The notes beneath the pieces are model-generated. The model did no database searches, was not told where the DNA came from, and saw nothing but the letters and a program-made list of their open reading frames with translations. Position numbers and translations under genes: made by a program. From Vermamoeba vermiformis (Eukaryota; Tubulinea; Echinamoebida), in NCBI GenBank assembly GCA_045837725.1, contig JBEWZL010000044.1, forward strand, positions 372,001 through 436,000: a DNA stretch of 64,000 nt. Reading direction: 5' to 3'. Positions 35,901-47,250 of the stretch are shown piece after piece. Within the stretch, counting starts at the first letter, position 1. Each line of letters begins with the position of its first letter.

Positions 35901-37296
35901 GTGCGGTACTCGTAGTCGACAAAGCTCGTGTTGGGATTGTCGCCCTGATTGATGTTCAGCATTTGGATCATAGAACTCGCTGCTTGCTTGATGCCCAGTG
36001 ACGCGGCACGGTACTGCAATTGCGTTTGAATGACATTGACGTGCGGTGACATGTCTTTGCGATTCAACACGCGCGTGTCAAAATCAATGACGTTCAATAT
36101 CGCGGTGAGTTGTGCTGCCGACGGCTTGCTCAGGACTTGTAGCCTCTCCATAGCCTTCAACACATTCAAGGTCGGTTCGTTAACTACGAGGTGACTGTAT
36201 TTGTTGAAATGTAGCTTGCCCAGCTCACTTTTCATTGCGTCACTCAGCGGCAATGTTCGCAACTTCAAACTGAACGTGTACGCATTGAGCACTTTCTTCG
36301 AATTTTTCAACGTGACATATCTGTTGTAAATCACGGCGAGTGTTTGCTGCATTTTGATATTTTTCACCGCGCTGTCAGGCACTCCTCCCTCCAATTTTTG
36401 CATCAAATGCTCTGCATACTGTTGCGGTGACACATTGAAATATTCGAGCCTGTATCATCGGTCAATATTTGTCGCCCTCATTACAGGTCATGGTGCACGT
36501 ACTTCCTGAAAAATTCGACCAATCGGTGCACCTCTTCAGGCCGGAACTGTGAATCTTCACCAACTACACTGCTGAAGTTCTTGAACAATAGCAATGCTTC
36601 GTCAGTGCTGTCCAACAGCTTGGCTCTAATGTACATCAATAGTATTAGAAGTGTTCGGTGCCTGAAGTTCAATAAACTCACTCTTCTGTTTTGAGTAAGG
36701 ATAACAATACCGAGCTCAAAAAGTCTTCAATAGTCTGTACATCGACTTGTACTGTCTGTTCGTTATTAATTGATAAGTACAAGTCTGGATCCAACAAGAT
36801 TGCACACAATTACCTGTACTGTTTTATTTGCTATTAGGTCTGCCACTAACTCCTGCGCCATTTCAGTGTCGATAAGGGAGTGAGTTAAATACAAAACTGG
36901 CTTGGGACCTAATGAAAGCATTTAATAATTGTCATTGAGTTAAATCATAATATAATACCTGTCAGCTCTCCAACTATTCGTTCAAGCACATTATATTTCA
37001 TACGAGGCGAGTCAATTCCATGGCTAATAAGAACTCTGGGAGGAATATCTTTTGGAGCAGGCTGATAAATACAGATCAGATCGCGATCGTTAAAAATCAA
37101 AAAAAAAATTAGAAAAATACTAAATAATCAAAAGTACTTTCAAATTTTACGGTGCAATATTTAGCGATCATAAATTAAATTTTTGAAAGCATACCGAAGG
37201 CCGCTGCGTATTTTGCCCTGTCACTGAGCGCTGCAGATTGATCACAAGTGCAGCTCTTCGAACTGCAGCACTGGCAGCCTTTAATACACGAAACAT
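32951..37296 (-). CDS. AddB/RecB-like protein with Fe-S PD-(D/E)xK nuclease, probable mitochondrial targeting
   Basis: A many-exon gene of about 1,250 residues. The N-terminus is an amphipathic basic leader (M-F-R-V-L-K-A-A, then V-R-R-A-A-L), typical of mitochondrial import. A long helicase-like body follows (about 37060-34400), with AddB-style helical blocks such as L-A-V-I-Y-N-R-Y and E-E-V-H-R-L-V-E-F-F-R-K, but no visible Walker A. The nuclease starts at about 34350 with S-F-T-S-I-V-S-Y-I-H-C-P-L-Q-Y-C and continues G-Q-F-L-H-E-K-I; these supply the first Fe-S cysteine and the motif-I histidine. After a Lys/Glu-rich insert it resumes with G-T-W-D-R-I-D, T-E-Y-K-T-S (Glu where Asp is usual), Q-L-M-I-Y-G-W-A-Y, and the final K-C-S-G-C-V-Y-S-N-I-C-P. 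A role in processing DNA ends in mitochondria is inferred. The gene is divergent from a mitochondrial enzyme gene. Confidence 0.75.
33590..33990 (-). repeat. Lys/Glu low-complexity repeat inserted in the nuclease domain
   Basis: An imperfect short-period repeat encoding units such as K-E-K-E-A-K-E-K-E, with alternating A, L, V and T spacers. It lies between nuclease motif I (G-Q-F-L-H) and the G-T-W-D-R-I-D block, so it interrupts one fold. It is likely an extended charged helix or linker. The long Ser/Phe-rich open frames on the opposite strand here are by-products of the repeat. Confidence 0.85.
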
Positions 37297-37758
37297 ATAT
37301 TACACGACCGCTCTTCTATAATACATGCACTCCTCTTTGTTCTGTGTTCTTGGGTTAAAAACAATTGCAGTAATAATGAAACACGAAAGTGCAAGACTAT
37401 AATACAAGGCTAATAGGATCGCTATACTAGTATCATCAATTTAGTGCTATTATTTTATTAAAAGCCCACATCGTTAACTACGAGAACGCTTGGCGGAGCC
37501 AAACAGATCGAATTTATTTACACTAGTTTCAGCTTTTACAATTCTACTCTATCCTGCCTCCCAAGACTCTGCTGTCGTAAAAGTGTAACTACTATGGCTT
37601 CTATTTTGAATAATCTAAGTCACTTCAAAAACACTGAATTCTTAATTTGATGACGAGCACGTGACCACTCCACCTCGTGATGGTTGAACTCAACTGATTA
37701 GTGTATTGTTAATTTCTTACTCCAACTTTACGAGCTAATAGACGTCACCTGTGGCAGA
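37297..37758. promoter_or_regulatory. Divergent intergenic region between the AddB-like and OXSM genes
   Basis: A 462-bp AT-rich stretch between two divergent start codons, both for proteins with mitochondrial-type leaders. It should contain both promoters. A CACGTG core occurs near 37660 (AGCACGTGACC). I see no open frame, RNA gene or repeat that deserves a call. Confidence 0.45.
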
Positions 37759-39802
37759 ATGTTCGCAAAAACCGCACAGATTTGTTTCAAAAACAGTAAA
37801 AATGTTGCAAAAATAATTTCCTGCAAAGCAAATTGCAAGCTATTTAGTACTTCTACCTCTTTGGTAAGGCCACTGCGTTGGAAATCAATTTTAATTTAAA
37901 TAATTAATAAAAAATCCAAATAATTCTACAGAGGTCAGATCTGCCTCCTCCAAAGCAACTTCCACAACGGAGAGTGGTAGTAACTGGATTAGGTCTAGTG
38001 ACTCCTCTTGGAGCAGATGTGTCAACAACGTGGACAAGACTTACTAACGGCGAATGGTTTGTATTTACTCCGTTCCTTGCAGCTATTAATATTCCTCATT
38101 AGTGCGGTCGATCGCATTACTACATTTGACACTTCACAACTGCCCTGCAAAGTCGCCGCGACAGTCAAGCGAGGCACACAGCCTGGTGAATTCAACTTGG
38201 ACCAGTGGGTGCCTAAAGCGGTAATAACGATTGACGAATATATGGTCGCTTATATAGAGTTAATTGCGCGTGTAGGAACGAAGCAAAATCACGCCGTTCA
38301 TTGAATACGCCATTGCCGCGTCCAGTCAAGCACTCAAAGACTCGAATTGGGCTCCGAGCACTGAAGAGCAGATGAACAGAACGGTGTGCCAGTCATTTGA
38401 GACTTCTAATATGAACTAACTCGTGCTTGACAGGGTGTCGCTCTTGGCTGCAGCATGGGTTCTGTGCAAGAGATCGCGGACACATTTCAGCTCTACAAAG
38501 ACAAGGTAATTCATGAACGAATTTCACTGAATGACCGCTAACAGCCTCACAGGGATATCGCAGAGTGTCGCCGTACTTCTTGCCCCGCGTGCTGAATAAC
38601 CTCGCAGCAGGCCAAGTGAGCATATTCAACAAGTTGCGTGTAAGTTGAGCATTTGTAATGGATTCAGCGGCTCAGATCTGTTAGGGACCCAATCATTGCG
38701 CATCCACTGCTTGCACGACTGGAGCACATTCCATAGGCGATGCATTCAAGTTCATTCAACGAGTGCGTACTACCGTCGCTAGTCGTCCACCACTCATCCA
38801 TTATCCCGCTAGGGCGATGCAGATGTCATGGTCGCTGGAGCTACTGAAGCAGCAGTTGATTTGATATGCGTCACTGGTTTCTGTCGGTAAGACACACAAG
38901 GCATCATGTAAAGCTCCGCACTAATAGCTGACTAGTGCCATGGCCCTATCAACTTCTTTCAATGACATGCCACAATCAGCTTCGCGACCGTTTGACAAGG
39001 ACCGGGACGGTTTTGTGATGGGTGAAGGCGCTGGTGTGATGATACTCGAAGTACGTCAATAAGACGCATATTTGCTATTGATCGCGATGCTTATAATGAT
39101 TGACAATAGGACCTCGAGCACGCACTCAAGCGTGGTGCTAAGATCTACGCAGAGATCCGCGGTTACGGTCTCTCAGGTGCGTTCACAAGGGACCGTGTAG
39201 ACGTTGCAGACCTTCATACCTTCCTTATTAGGAGATGCAAACCACGTGACCTCGCCTGCAGAGAATGGTATTGGCGCGCAGCTGTGTATGCGTGCAGCGA
39301 TTGAACAGTCCGGCTTGAACCCCGAACAGATCGGCTATATCAATGCTCACGCGACTTCTACGCCACTAGGTAAGATTGCATTGCCCTATTTAAGCATTGC
39401 GGATATTAATCCACGCAGGGGATCGCATTGAGAATCACGCCATTAAATCCGTGTTCGGCAACAATACACAATTGTCCGTGTCATCCACCAAAGGAGCTAT
39501 TGGTCATTTGCTCGGTGCTGCAGGAGCTGTCGAGGCCATTTTCACGGTACTCGCACTTCATACGGTAATTCACATTTCAATTTAATTCAACCGAAAAGAT
39601 TTTGCTAAACTTGTGTTTTCTATTTTTCTCGCAGGGAATTCTACCGCCAACAATCAATTTGAACAATCTCGACCCCGAATTCACACTCGACTATATTCCC
39701 AATAAGAGCATCAAAAAGAACCTTGTTGCCGCAATGTCGAACTCGTTTGGATTTGGTGGCACCAACGCGTCGCTGTTATTTTCTGTGCCTCCAAAAGTGT
39801 AA
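37759..39802 (+). CDS. OXSM: Mitochondrial 3-oxoacyl-[acyl-carrier-protein] synthase (KAS II type)
   Basis: The condensing enzyme of mitochondrial type II fatty acid synthesis, which makes the octanoyl precursor of lipoate. The N-terminus ([14 protein letters not shown]) is a likely presequence, followed by [12 protein letters not shown]. The catalytic cysteine is in S-T-A-C-T-T-G-A-H. The two active-site histidines lie in [11 protein letters not shown] and in [12 protein letters not shown]. The C-terminus has the N-S-F-G-F-G-G-T-N motif. The coding sequence is cut by about ten very short introns; the fragments join in the family's order and total about 450 residues, close to the family norm. 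Confidence 0.92.
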
Positions 39803-40280
39803 TATAAATAGGTATGTGTTCCTTTATTCGATTTTTTGTTATAGCCAAACAATAGTTAGTGTAAAAAGATGCTACTCCTGCCAATCAAAATGACAGCAGT
39901 AATCACCACTACTATTTAATTTCTGCCAAATTTCTGACCAATAGGCACCCTGGGAAGTGCCCGTCACCGTTTTGATTAGTTACGCTGAAACAAACAAAAA
40001 CAACGTGATACATGGCCACAGCTCAGCACTGCGGCACTATATTATATCAAGCGTTGTTGTTGGTGCTTGCTCATTAATCAATTTAAGGTGCACGAGTCAG
40101 ATCGAGCGCAAAAACGCGATTTTTCTGTCTATTTTGCTTAAAAAAATTGAATTTAAGGAAAGACAATCAATTTTGGGTGCAACCGCTTTAGTCACACCAG
40201 CGAAAATTAATTAAAATATTAAAGAAGCCCTCCCTAAGCACTAGTTTTCCGTCTTCATTTGTGGTGCTCCTCAAAAATAA
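39803..40280. other. Intergenic region with no supported gene
   Basis: About 480 bp, AT-rich, between OXSM and the PHD-finger gene. An 85-codon open stretch at 39957-40214 has no good start context, no recognisable domain and a composition like translated noncoding DNA. I treat it as 3' UTR plus promoter. Confidence 0.4.
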
Positions 40281-42661
40281 ATGTTTGGGCGCAAAGTCAA
40301 CGTCAATCAGCGTCGGGAGTTAGAAATTTGGTAGAACGTATCAGCTATTCTATGACGTTTTGTAATTCACAAAAGTGGTGATTCAAAGACCAAATTTTAC
40401 GGTAACTATTGTTTGGCTATATTTTGAGCAACAGCAGCTTGGTGCTTGTGATTCAGAAGCGCCTGTCAATTTCATCAAAAATTGTCCTGTTACTTGTGAT
40501 TCTCCTCGTTTCGGCAATGAATCAGTCTTAAACTCGATATTGTCACTCAAAAACGAGGTCTAATAATGCGATGGTTGCATCATATCATTGGAATCGACGA
40601 GATCGGCATTGCTAAAAGCCCTCAAAACGCGATCTGGAGCAAATCCACCTTCAGTTGCATCACAACACCGTTCAAATGCAGGAAACTCGTCAGAGTATAA
40701 CCCGCCATTGTATTGCGCGCATCATTCCGCCATTCAGATCGCCTTTCGAGAGCTTGCCGAGGATACGCAGCAACCAAGAATAGCGCGGGCTGTTTGAAAC
40801 TTCGTTCGAAAATTTCGCTTTGGTCCAATGTGAATCGCGCTCTGGACTGGATATTTATATTACGTTACAACGCGTATTCATTGTTACGAACACTTGACAA
40901 ACACACGACCACGTCTGACTTTTTTTTGATGCAAGTAAGTTGATGTCAATGGGGTTGGTGACTTCATTTGCTAATAATGTGATTGTCGGATAGGATTGCG
41001 CAGTCGAAGCTCACGACGTTGCTTGCAGAGCAACTAACAGCCGTATTCGAGCTGCTTCGATGATGGTACGATGACTTTTAGTTTCGACCGATCTGAAATT
41101 CTCAAAAGCAACCGCAATGCATTGTCTCATCCAAACAACTTAGTGCGTTATAAGCAGTTGATTCTAATCACCTACCTATTAATAACAGCATGAGGATAAA
41201 TGTTTCTACTGCGATCAAACAACGAGCTCGCAGTTGACCTACTGCAGCTTCTGCCCCAAGGCTTATCACCGCGAATGCTTGCCTGAAGGCACTGTAATTA
41301 GTTTCCCGCGATGGTAGGTCATCAATCTCCCTCTAGCTCTAAAAATGTCACATGATTCTCCGGCCACCGCTCGCCGCTCCTCCACAAAATCGTATCATTT
41401 ATTGACCGGTTAATTACTAGGGGTTGCCCTAGCCACAAATGCCAAGTTCCTGACTGTGGGGCTAGCTCTTCCAAAAGCAGAAGAAAAATTTACAGATGTG
41501 CTCATTGCCCATCCTCCTATTGCTTGTAAGTTGAATTGATATCTTGTATAATATTTTCCTATTTCGGTCATGATTTACTTTCCACCAAATTTCCGTTATT
41601 AATTTATTTTCAGTGCGCATCTTGCAGAAGGAACAAAAATTCTTGATTACAACCCATGGCAATCGATTGGCTATCGTACTGGTAGCTTTGTATTCATCGT
41701 TTGCACTAAATGCACGGTAAGCAATAGCGGCAATTATTTATACGAAGTGCACGTGCTAATAACTCCGCAGCACAAACATCAAGACAACGGCCACGAGCAC
41801 TCTGCAGCTGACTCGACGTGCGCTGCGGGTGAGTCCCCTGTCGATGGTTACAAGCGACGCAACAAGCGCAAGGCTCGCGAGTTGTCAGACGATGAGGACG
41901 AGGTGCAGATCCGCACTGCAGCAGATCCAGCACTCGTGAATGAGATCAAATCACGATTGAAAGCATTAGGAAAGATGCAGCGTGAAGTAGCACGTGATAT
42001 CGGTGTGAGCGAGGGCATTCTGTCGCAATACATGAATGGCGCCACTCGCAGCAATGGCTGGCGATCAATTGAAACCAAATTGAACGAGTGGCTCGAAGCG
42101 AGTGCCGTGATGACATCTGTCACTGTGAGTGTCAACGCAAATGTCGATAGTCACAGCAACAGCGCTCAATCCAGTGATTCAACATCAGGTCCACGCCTCA
42201 AGCGCCGCAAGTTGTCCGGCAGTTCTGACGCAGCACACGACGATCACTCGGGCGCTTCTAGTCCCACACGTGAAGTCGGTGCCGTGGCTCCTCGTCGCTT
42301 GACTCCACTGCCTCAAAACACGTTCAATCTCTCGCAGCTCACTGTTGTTATGCCCACCTCACAGCCCATGACCATTAACAATAACAACCACTGGCTCAAC
42401 CAAGCGCACATGACCGAACACATGTCACCTGTCACGAGCTCTGAAGAACAAGTCTCCAGCTCGTACGAAATGCACGAGCTTCAGTTCTACAACCCCGCGT
42501 ACAACTACGAGTACTTGAGTCCTAGCGCACTCGATCTCTATGTCGAGCTGACTGACGACAATGTCAAGCAGATTGTGGCTGAGAGTTCTTATTACAACAA
42601 CAATAACAACTCCCACAACGCTCCTGCTCACAACGAGTGGTCCTCTCCTTTTGCCGTCTAA
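40281..42661 (+). CDS. PHD-finger protein with a lambda-repressor-like HTH, probable chromatin or transcription factor; 5' end unresolved
   Basis: The well-supported part is 40994-42661. It begins D-C-A-V-E-A-H-D-V-A-C, resembling the end of an extended PHD. Next is a PHD finger: K-C-F-Y-C-D-Q, Y-C-S-F-C-P-K-A-Y-H-R-E-C, then G-C-P-S-H-K-C and R-C-A-H-C-P-S-S-Y-C-F-A-H. This is the C5HCH style seen at the C-terminus of NSD methyltransferases, but no SET domain is present. After a basic stretch comes a helix-turn-helix at about 41935-42100 with Q-R-E-V-A-R-D-I-G-V-S-E-G-I-L-S-Q-Y. A Ser/Asn-rich tail follows. The region 40281-40993 must hold 5' exons, but I could not find a single consistent splicing path; the start is a placeholder. 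A nuclear, histone- and DNA-binding role is inferred from the two domains. Confidence 0.72.
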
Positions 42662-42784
42662 AGCTGTCAATGCCCCCGAGCAAGCAATTTTGTATAATTT
42701 TTCCCTGCGGTATATGTAAATAAACTGTAAATATTTCTATTAATCATTCGTTTTACTCTGTACACTTTACATCACTTCAAAGCT

Positions 42785-45119
42785 TTACGACATGTGGACT
42801 TTCTGTCTCTTTCGTCGTGGCTTCTCACTTCCATTGATCTCCTCGGCTTTGTCTTCAGGCATACTATTGTTATTGTTACTAGTGTCTCCAACTTCCTCGA
42901 ACTCTTCGTCGTCTGAATCGCCACTAACATAGATATTTGTGCTCTTGCGTCGCCGTTTCTTCATAAATGTGCGCAGCTGTTCAATGAGCTCGACAGACAA
43001 GTCAGTGTAACACGTGCTCTTTTGCACGGCATCGAACTCTTTGGCGATGAATCTCATGCACAGCTCTTTCAATTGAAGCGCATTGCACTTATGAGCGAAG
43101 GAATATAAGAACGCAGCAGTATCAACTTCAAAACTGTTCTGCAAGTGGTACTCGAGGTGCGCTTTCAAATCGTCCACCAAAAACTCGTCAGCAATTTCAA
43201 GCAGCTTCAGTGCGGTGTTCTCTTGCTGCAACTGTTCATCGTTCAATTCACCGCTGTAGATGAACTGCAACATCATCTTCACAATCAAAGGCTCGTGCTC
43301 ATCAACGTCAAGTCCTTCTGAAACACTCAGCTTGACACCATTGAGCTGTGACTCGCCATTGGACTGCAGTGGTAGGGTGTTTTGACTCGAAGACAGACCG
43401 CCCATGCCCAGCCTCTGACTGTTGAACAGGGCCTCAAATCGACCGCTTCGTGCACTCAGAATGGCTTTGTGAGTTCGAAATGATGTACCACGCGACCTGA
43501 CAGTGTAATCGGGGAAATAATCTGGATTGTCCAAGAGTTTGGACAAGTCACGCGACACCACAGAACTGGGCTTGACAATGGGCTCGTCAATGTCGGAATA
43601 AATGTGCAGCGAGTTCAAATCCAGCAGTCCATTGTGGCCACCGAAGAATAGAAGGCGATGATTGAAGTTGAGACACGAAGCACCGAACAGCGTGCCCGGT
43701 GATTGGCCACTGACTTCTTGCACGCTATTTGGCTCCCATCGATCAGCAACTATGAGACTAACTATTAGTCAAGGACATTCACAGAATTAGCACGTACCAG
43801 TGTTGTAGCTGTAAAAGTCATCGTAGTACAGTGCCTGCGAGGAGTCGAAGCCCCATCCTCCGTAAATGTGCACGCGCGAACCCAAGTCTGCACTGGCTGT
43901 GGCCTTGAGTACTCATAAATGTAAATGTTATTCATAACAATTGGCACGTGTCACTTACAAATCGAGCACATGGCGCATACTTGGAAGTCTTGTCATCATC
44001 CTGCAGTCGTGTTAGTGACACGTGTCAAACACATTACCGCGTACCAGTTTGGTCCAAGTCATTGTCTCCAAATTTAAGCTGTAGAAATCATTCAACATCT
44101 CGCCGTGCATTCCGTCCCAAGTCGAGCCTCCGAAGATGTAGACGAGCTAAGCCACATTAGTAGTGCTCATCATTGGTGAACTTTGACATGTATTGCTTAC
44201 CTTGCCTAATTTGACCATGGAATGATAAGCACGTGCAGGAGGTGTGGGGCCTGAAGTAGTGGGAGTGAAGAATTGCATCGATTCTACATCCCAACAATAA
44301 AGATCTGCAAAGTTCTGCTCTGAATTGTGACCGCCAAATATGTACATGCGACCAGCGTATTCAATCGATCGGTGACCTTCGCGCGGAGTTGGATGCACGA
44401 CACTCGATGCACGATGCTTCTCCCACTCGCATCGGTCTAATAGGTCTCGGTTAGATTAATATTTAAGTATAGTTATAAGATAGTACCAATATCGTATGAA
44501 TAGGTGTCATTGAAGACTGGTCCTTCGTCCCAAATCCTTCCGCCGCCAAACAAGAACAATTTCCGTCCAATAACATTACTAGCAAAAGACGCTCTCGGCG
44601 GAGGAACTTTTCCGCGAACAGAAGGCTTGCTCCATGTGCTGGTATCTACCGAAATTATTAGTACAGAAGAAAATAATTCTGGATGCTTCTCGCAACATTC
44701 TGGAAAGTAAAAATCCGTTACAGAAGGGTATGTAATATGTTAGTAGCGTTGTATTTAGTTAGTTGTAATTTGACACGGCGGAGACACGGGATCCGGTCTT
44801 AAAAGTAGATGGCACTAAATATTTGTAATTTACATTCCAGCTAGTTAATTTTGCAAAACACTTTCTATATTTTTCTTACCCATATTTAACATGTATACGT
44901 CATTATAATATTGATCTTTGATCTCGCCATTAGAAAATCCCCTAAAAATGTTTCTTTTAATTCAAACCTGTAAATCTCGTATAAACAATTCATATATTAC
45001 CTTGTCCAGCCACCGAATAGTATTAGGTCCTTGCGATCTACCTTGTGCATCCCGTGGCTGTGTCTAGGACATGGCGCCGGACCACTGAAGGCAGGCTGTA
45101 GCCACTGCTTACCAAACAT
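42785..45119 (-). CDS. Kelch-repeat BTB domain protein
   Basis: About 650 residues from ten or so exons. The N-terminal two thirds form a Kelch propeller: blades start near 45119 (P-R-H-S-H-G-M, then L-I-L-F-G-G-W) and recur as K-L-F-L-F-G-G-G, R-M-Y-I-F-G-G-H, L-V-Y-I-F-G-G-S, V-H-I-Y-G-G-W and R-L-L-F-F-G-G-H. A BTB domain follows at about 43530-43060, with D-Y-T-V-R-S-R-G-T-S-F-R-T-H-K-A-I-L-S-A-R-S. The C-terminus is basic (R-R-K-R-Q-K). Kelch-BTB proteins commonly act as Cullin-3 adaptors that bring substrates for ubiquitination; here the order is Kelch then BTB, as in LZTR1-type proteins. Its 3' end converges on the PHD gene with 123 bp between stops. Confidence 0.88.
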
Positions 45120-45711
45120 AGTCACTGAGGTAAATTATTTGACTGAAATGTGCGTTGTCCGTGGTCTCTCAGTCCGTGGCATTCTAATAATAAACTTTTG
45201 CGCCGCCTGAATCTGGCAACACGAACTGGTCAGACTAATTTATTAGGCAATAGCAATCATGAAATTGTGCTTATTCCCTACACCAATTTCCTACAGTGCA
45301 TAGCAGCTTACGCACAAATGTCAATTAGCTCCCTAAAATAGCGCTGTTAAACCTAGGTCGATTCACCGGGGCACGCGTCTTTAAGCTTAAAGAGAGCTCC
45401 AGATCATTTAAATCTAGGTACCCGATCTTTTTTTTGAATCAAATCTCAGGATGGAAATTTGGAGCGAATCCGCGGAGATTTTTAGTGTGGATTTTTGGTT
45501 TGTGTTTAGCTCGAGGGAGGTTGGGGTAAATTTGAATCGCGTTGTTAAGTCATTCGCTGTTATATTAATTTTCTGTTTTTATTCTTTTCGATAGATCGAC
45601 AAAATTATTTCTACAAGGGTGCGGATTTTGGTCCGCCGCTATACAAAGCCAAAATTTGGCAGGTTATTCGCCATTTGTACATAACTATATTGCAATTAGG
45701 TATAATACCTT
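45120..45711. other. Intergenic region between the Kelch-BTB and BTG genes; no gene seen
   Basis: Holds the promoter of the Kelch-BTB gene (minus strand) and the 3' flank of the BTG/Tob gene. A GC-richer stretch around 45150-45380 has a 63-codon open frame with no domain. I checked for tRNA A/B boxes and found no credible cloverleaf. Confidence 0.4.
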
Positions 45712-46554
45712 CTAATTTACACGCGAAACTTCTGGATTGACCGTTACGAACTCATTGGCCAAACTTCGGAAGCTATTTCTACATGAAGCAGGGTCTTGCT
45801 TGCTGGTGAGTTGTTGCTCGCGCACCGGTGAGGCAGTAGGTGACGAGGAGATGAGCGAGGGCTCTCGTTGTTGCTCGGAAGACAGATCATCTTCCTTCGC
45901 GTAAACAACTTCAATGCGCGTTGTCAACAAATTCTTGACGGAGACTGAGCCAGGATCGACCCACATAACAAAACCATCGGTCGGTAGGCGCTTGTGGATG
46001 TTGCTAATGAAAGCTTTTTGAGCTGCTTTCACGATGATTTTATCAATGTTGTGCTGATCGTAAATGAGCGAACTAAGATAAAAAAGAGAGTTAGTAATAT
46101 GTTCGCGGAGTGTTAAAAATATAATTTCAAGCAATAGTTTAAGGCACAGTATCTTCTCGAAGGGAAAAATTCAGCATCGAGAACAATTAATTAACTTCAT
46201 GAATAATCGAATTTGCAGCCTTAGATTGCAACATGTTTTAGATGATTAATGAGCCACAAAACTAACAACTTTGACGATAAACTAAGGCTAGAACTAAATC
46301 TTGAAAATCCAGAAAAGAATCTTGTTCGCTGTAACTCACCGATAAGCATTGCCGCGCAAAGGGTTCTCGACCCACCAATGTCCCCACATTTTCGCAAACA
46401 AGAGCTCGACTAGGCTGTCTCTGAAGAGCGCCACTTGTTCGTTGGGCAAATGTGTTTTGTCCAAAGTCTTGGCCCACCAGTCGGCTGCCGCTTCGATTTC
46501 CTTATTTACATAATGGCGCTTGCCTTGGAAGGTGATTTCTTTCATTTTCGACAT
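45712..46554 (-). CDS. BTG/Tob anti-proliferative family protein
   Basis: Two exons (46554-46340 and 46072-45712) joined in phase across a 267-bp intron, long for this window. The product has about 191 residues. The BTG domain covers residues about 5-125: E-I-E-A-A-A-D-W-W, F-R-D-S-L-V-E-L-L-F-A-K-M-W-G-H-W-W at box A, N-P-L-R-G-N-A-Y-R-S, and box B with L-P-T-D-G-F-V-M-W-V-D-P-G-S-V-S-V. In animals this domain binds the CAF1/CNOT7 deadenylase and promotes mRNA deadenylation. The tail is Ser/Gln-rich and may be regulated by phosphorylation. Confidence 0.88.
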
Positions 46555-47250
46555 GCTATTTACAAACTATACAGGGTTGGGGAATTCTTATAAAAACAGA
46601 TTTAAATCCGAAAAGGTAGTTGCTGATCCAAGATAGGAGTGTTGCAAGGCTTCGTTAAAGGTGTTCGGATATTTTGAAAGTTGAGGAGTTGTTGACTGTT
46701 TCTTTGCTGCGTGAAAAATAAAAAATCTCACGTCGTGCTGTTTTATTATTTTCCGCTACTGGTTCCTGATTGGTTGAAATCGGAGAAATTTCACTGAAAC
46801 CTAGCTCTTTTATCGTGCATTTTTTTCTCTTTGTCCATAAAAATCCTGCGCCTTGAACATCCTCCACAGTATCCCGAAGGAGTTACACATTAAAAGTGCA
46901 GTTAAATTGACCCTTTGCAAAGTTGTTCGGATTCCTAGCTTGTCCACTCTGCGGCTAGTACAAGAGCCAATTCGGGCCGATAGCTTAACTACAGGCATCC
47001 TCCTTTCATATACAATACCTGAGTAAGCACTTTCGTGTATTTATTGAAATCCCTTGGTTTGGATTCCATTTTTTAATTATTATTTAATTTCATTTTTAGT
47101 TCCAAAACTATCTTTACAAGTTGTCCCGTTACAATGGAAATAATTAACGATAATAGACACATTTTTCAGTCTCTTAGCTTTCGTTTTCGCGTCCTACACA
47201 TCCAGCAGCCACAAAAATATTACTTGACTCTGCTAGCTTTATTGTGCGAG
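46555..47250. other. Intergenic region between BTG and the Cys-rich gene; no gene seen
   Basis: Nearly 700 bp of mixed composition. Two overlapping minus-strand open stretches (46655-46998) lack splice-supported extension and known domains. The region should include the BTG promoter and the 3' UTR of the Cys-rich surface protein gene. Confidence 0.4.

Noticed and set aside
39957-40214. 85-codon open frame between OXSM and the PHD gene
   Set aside because: No recognisable domain, poor start context and noncoding-like composition.
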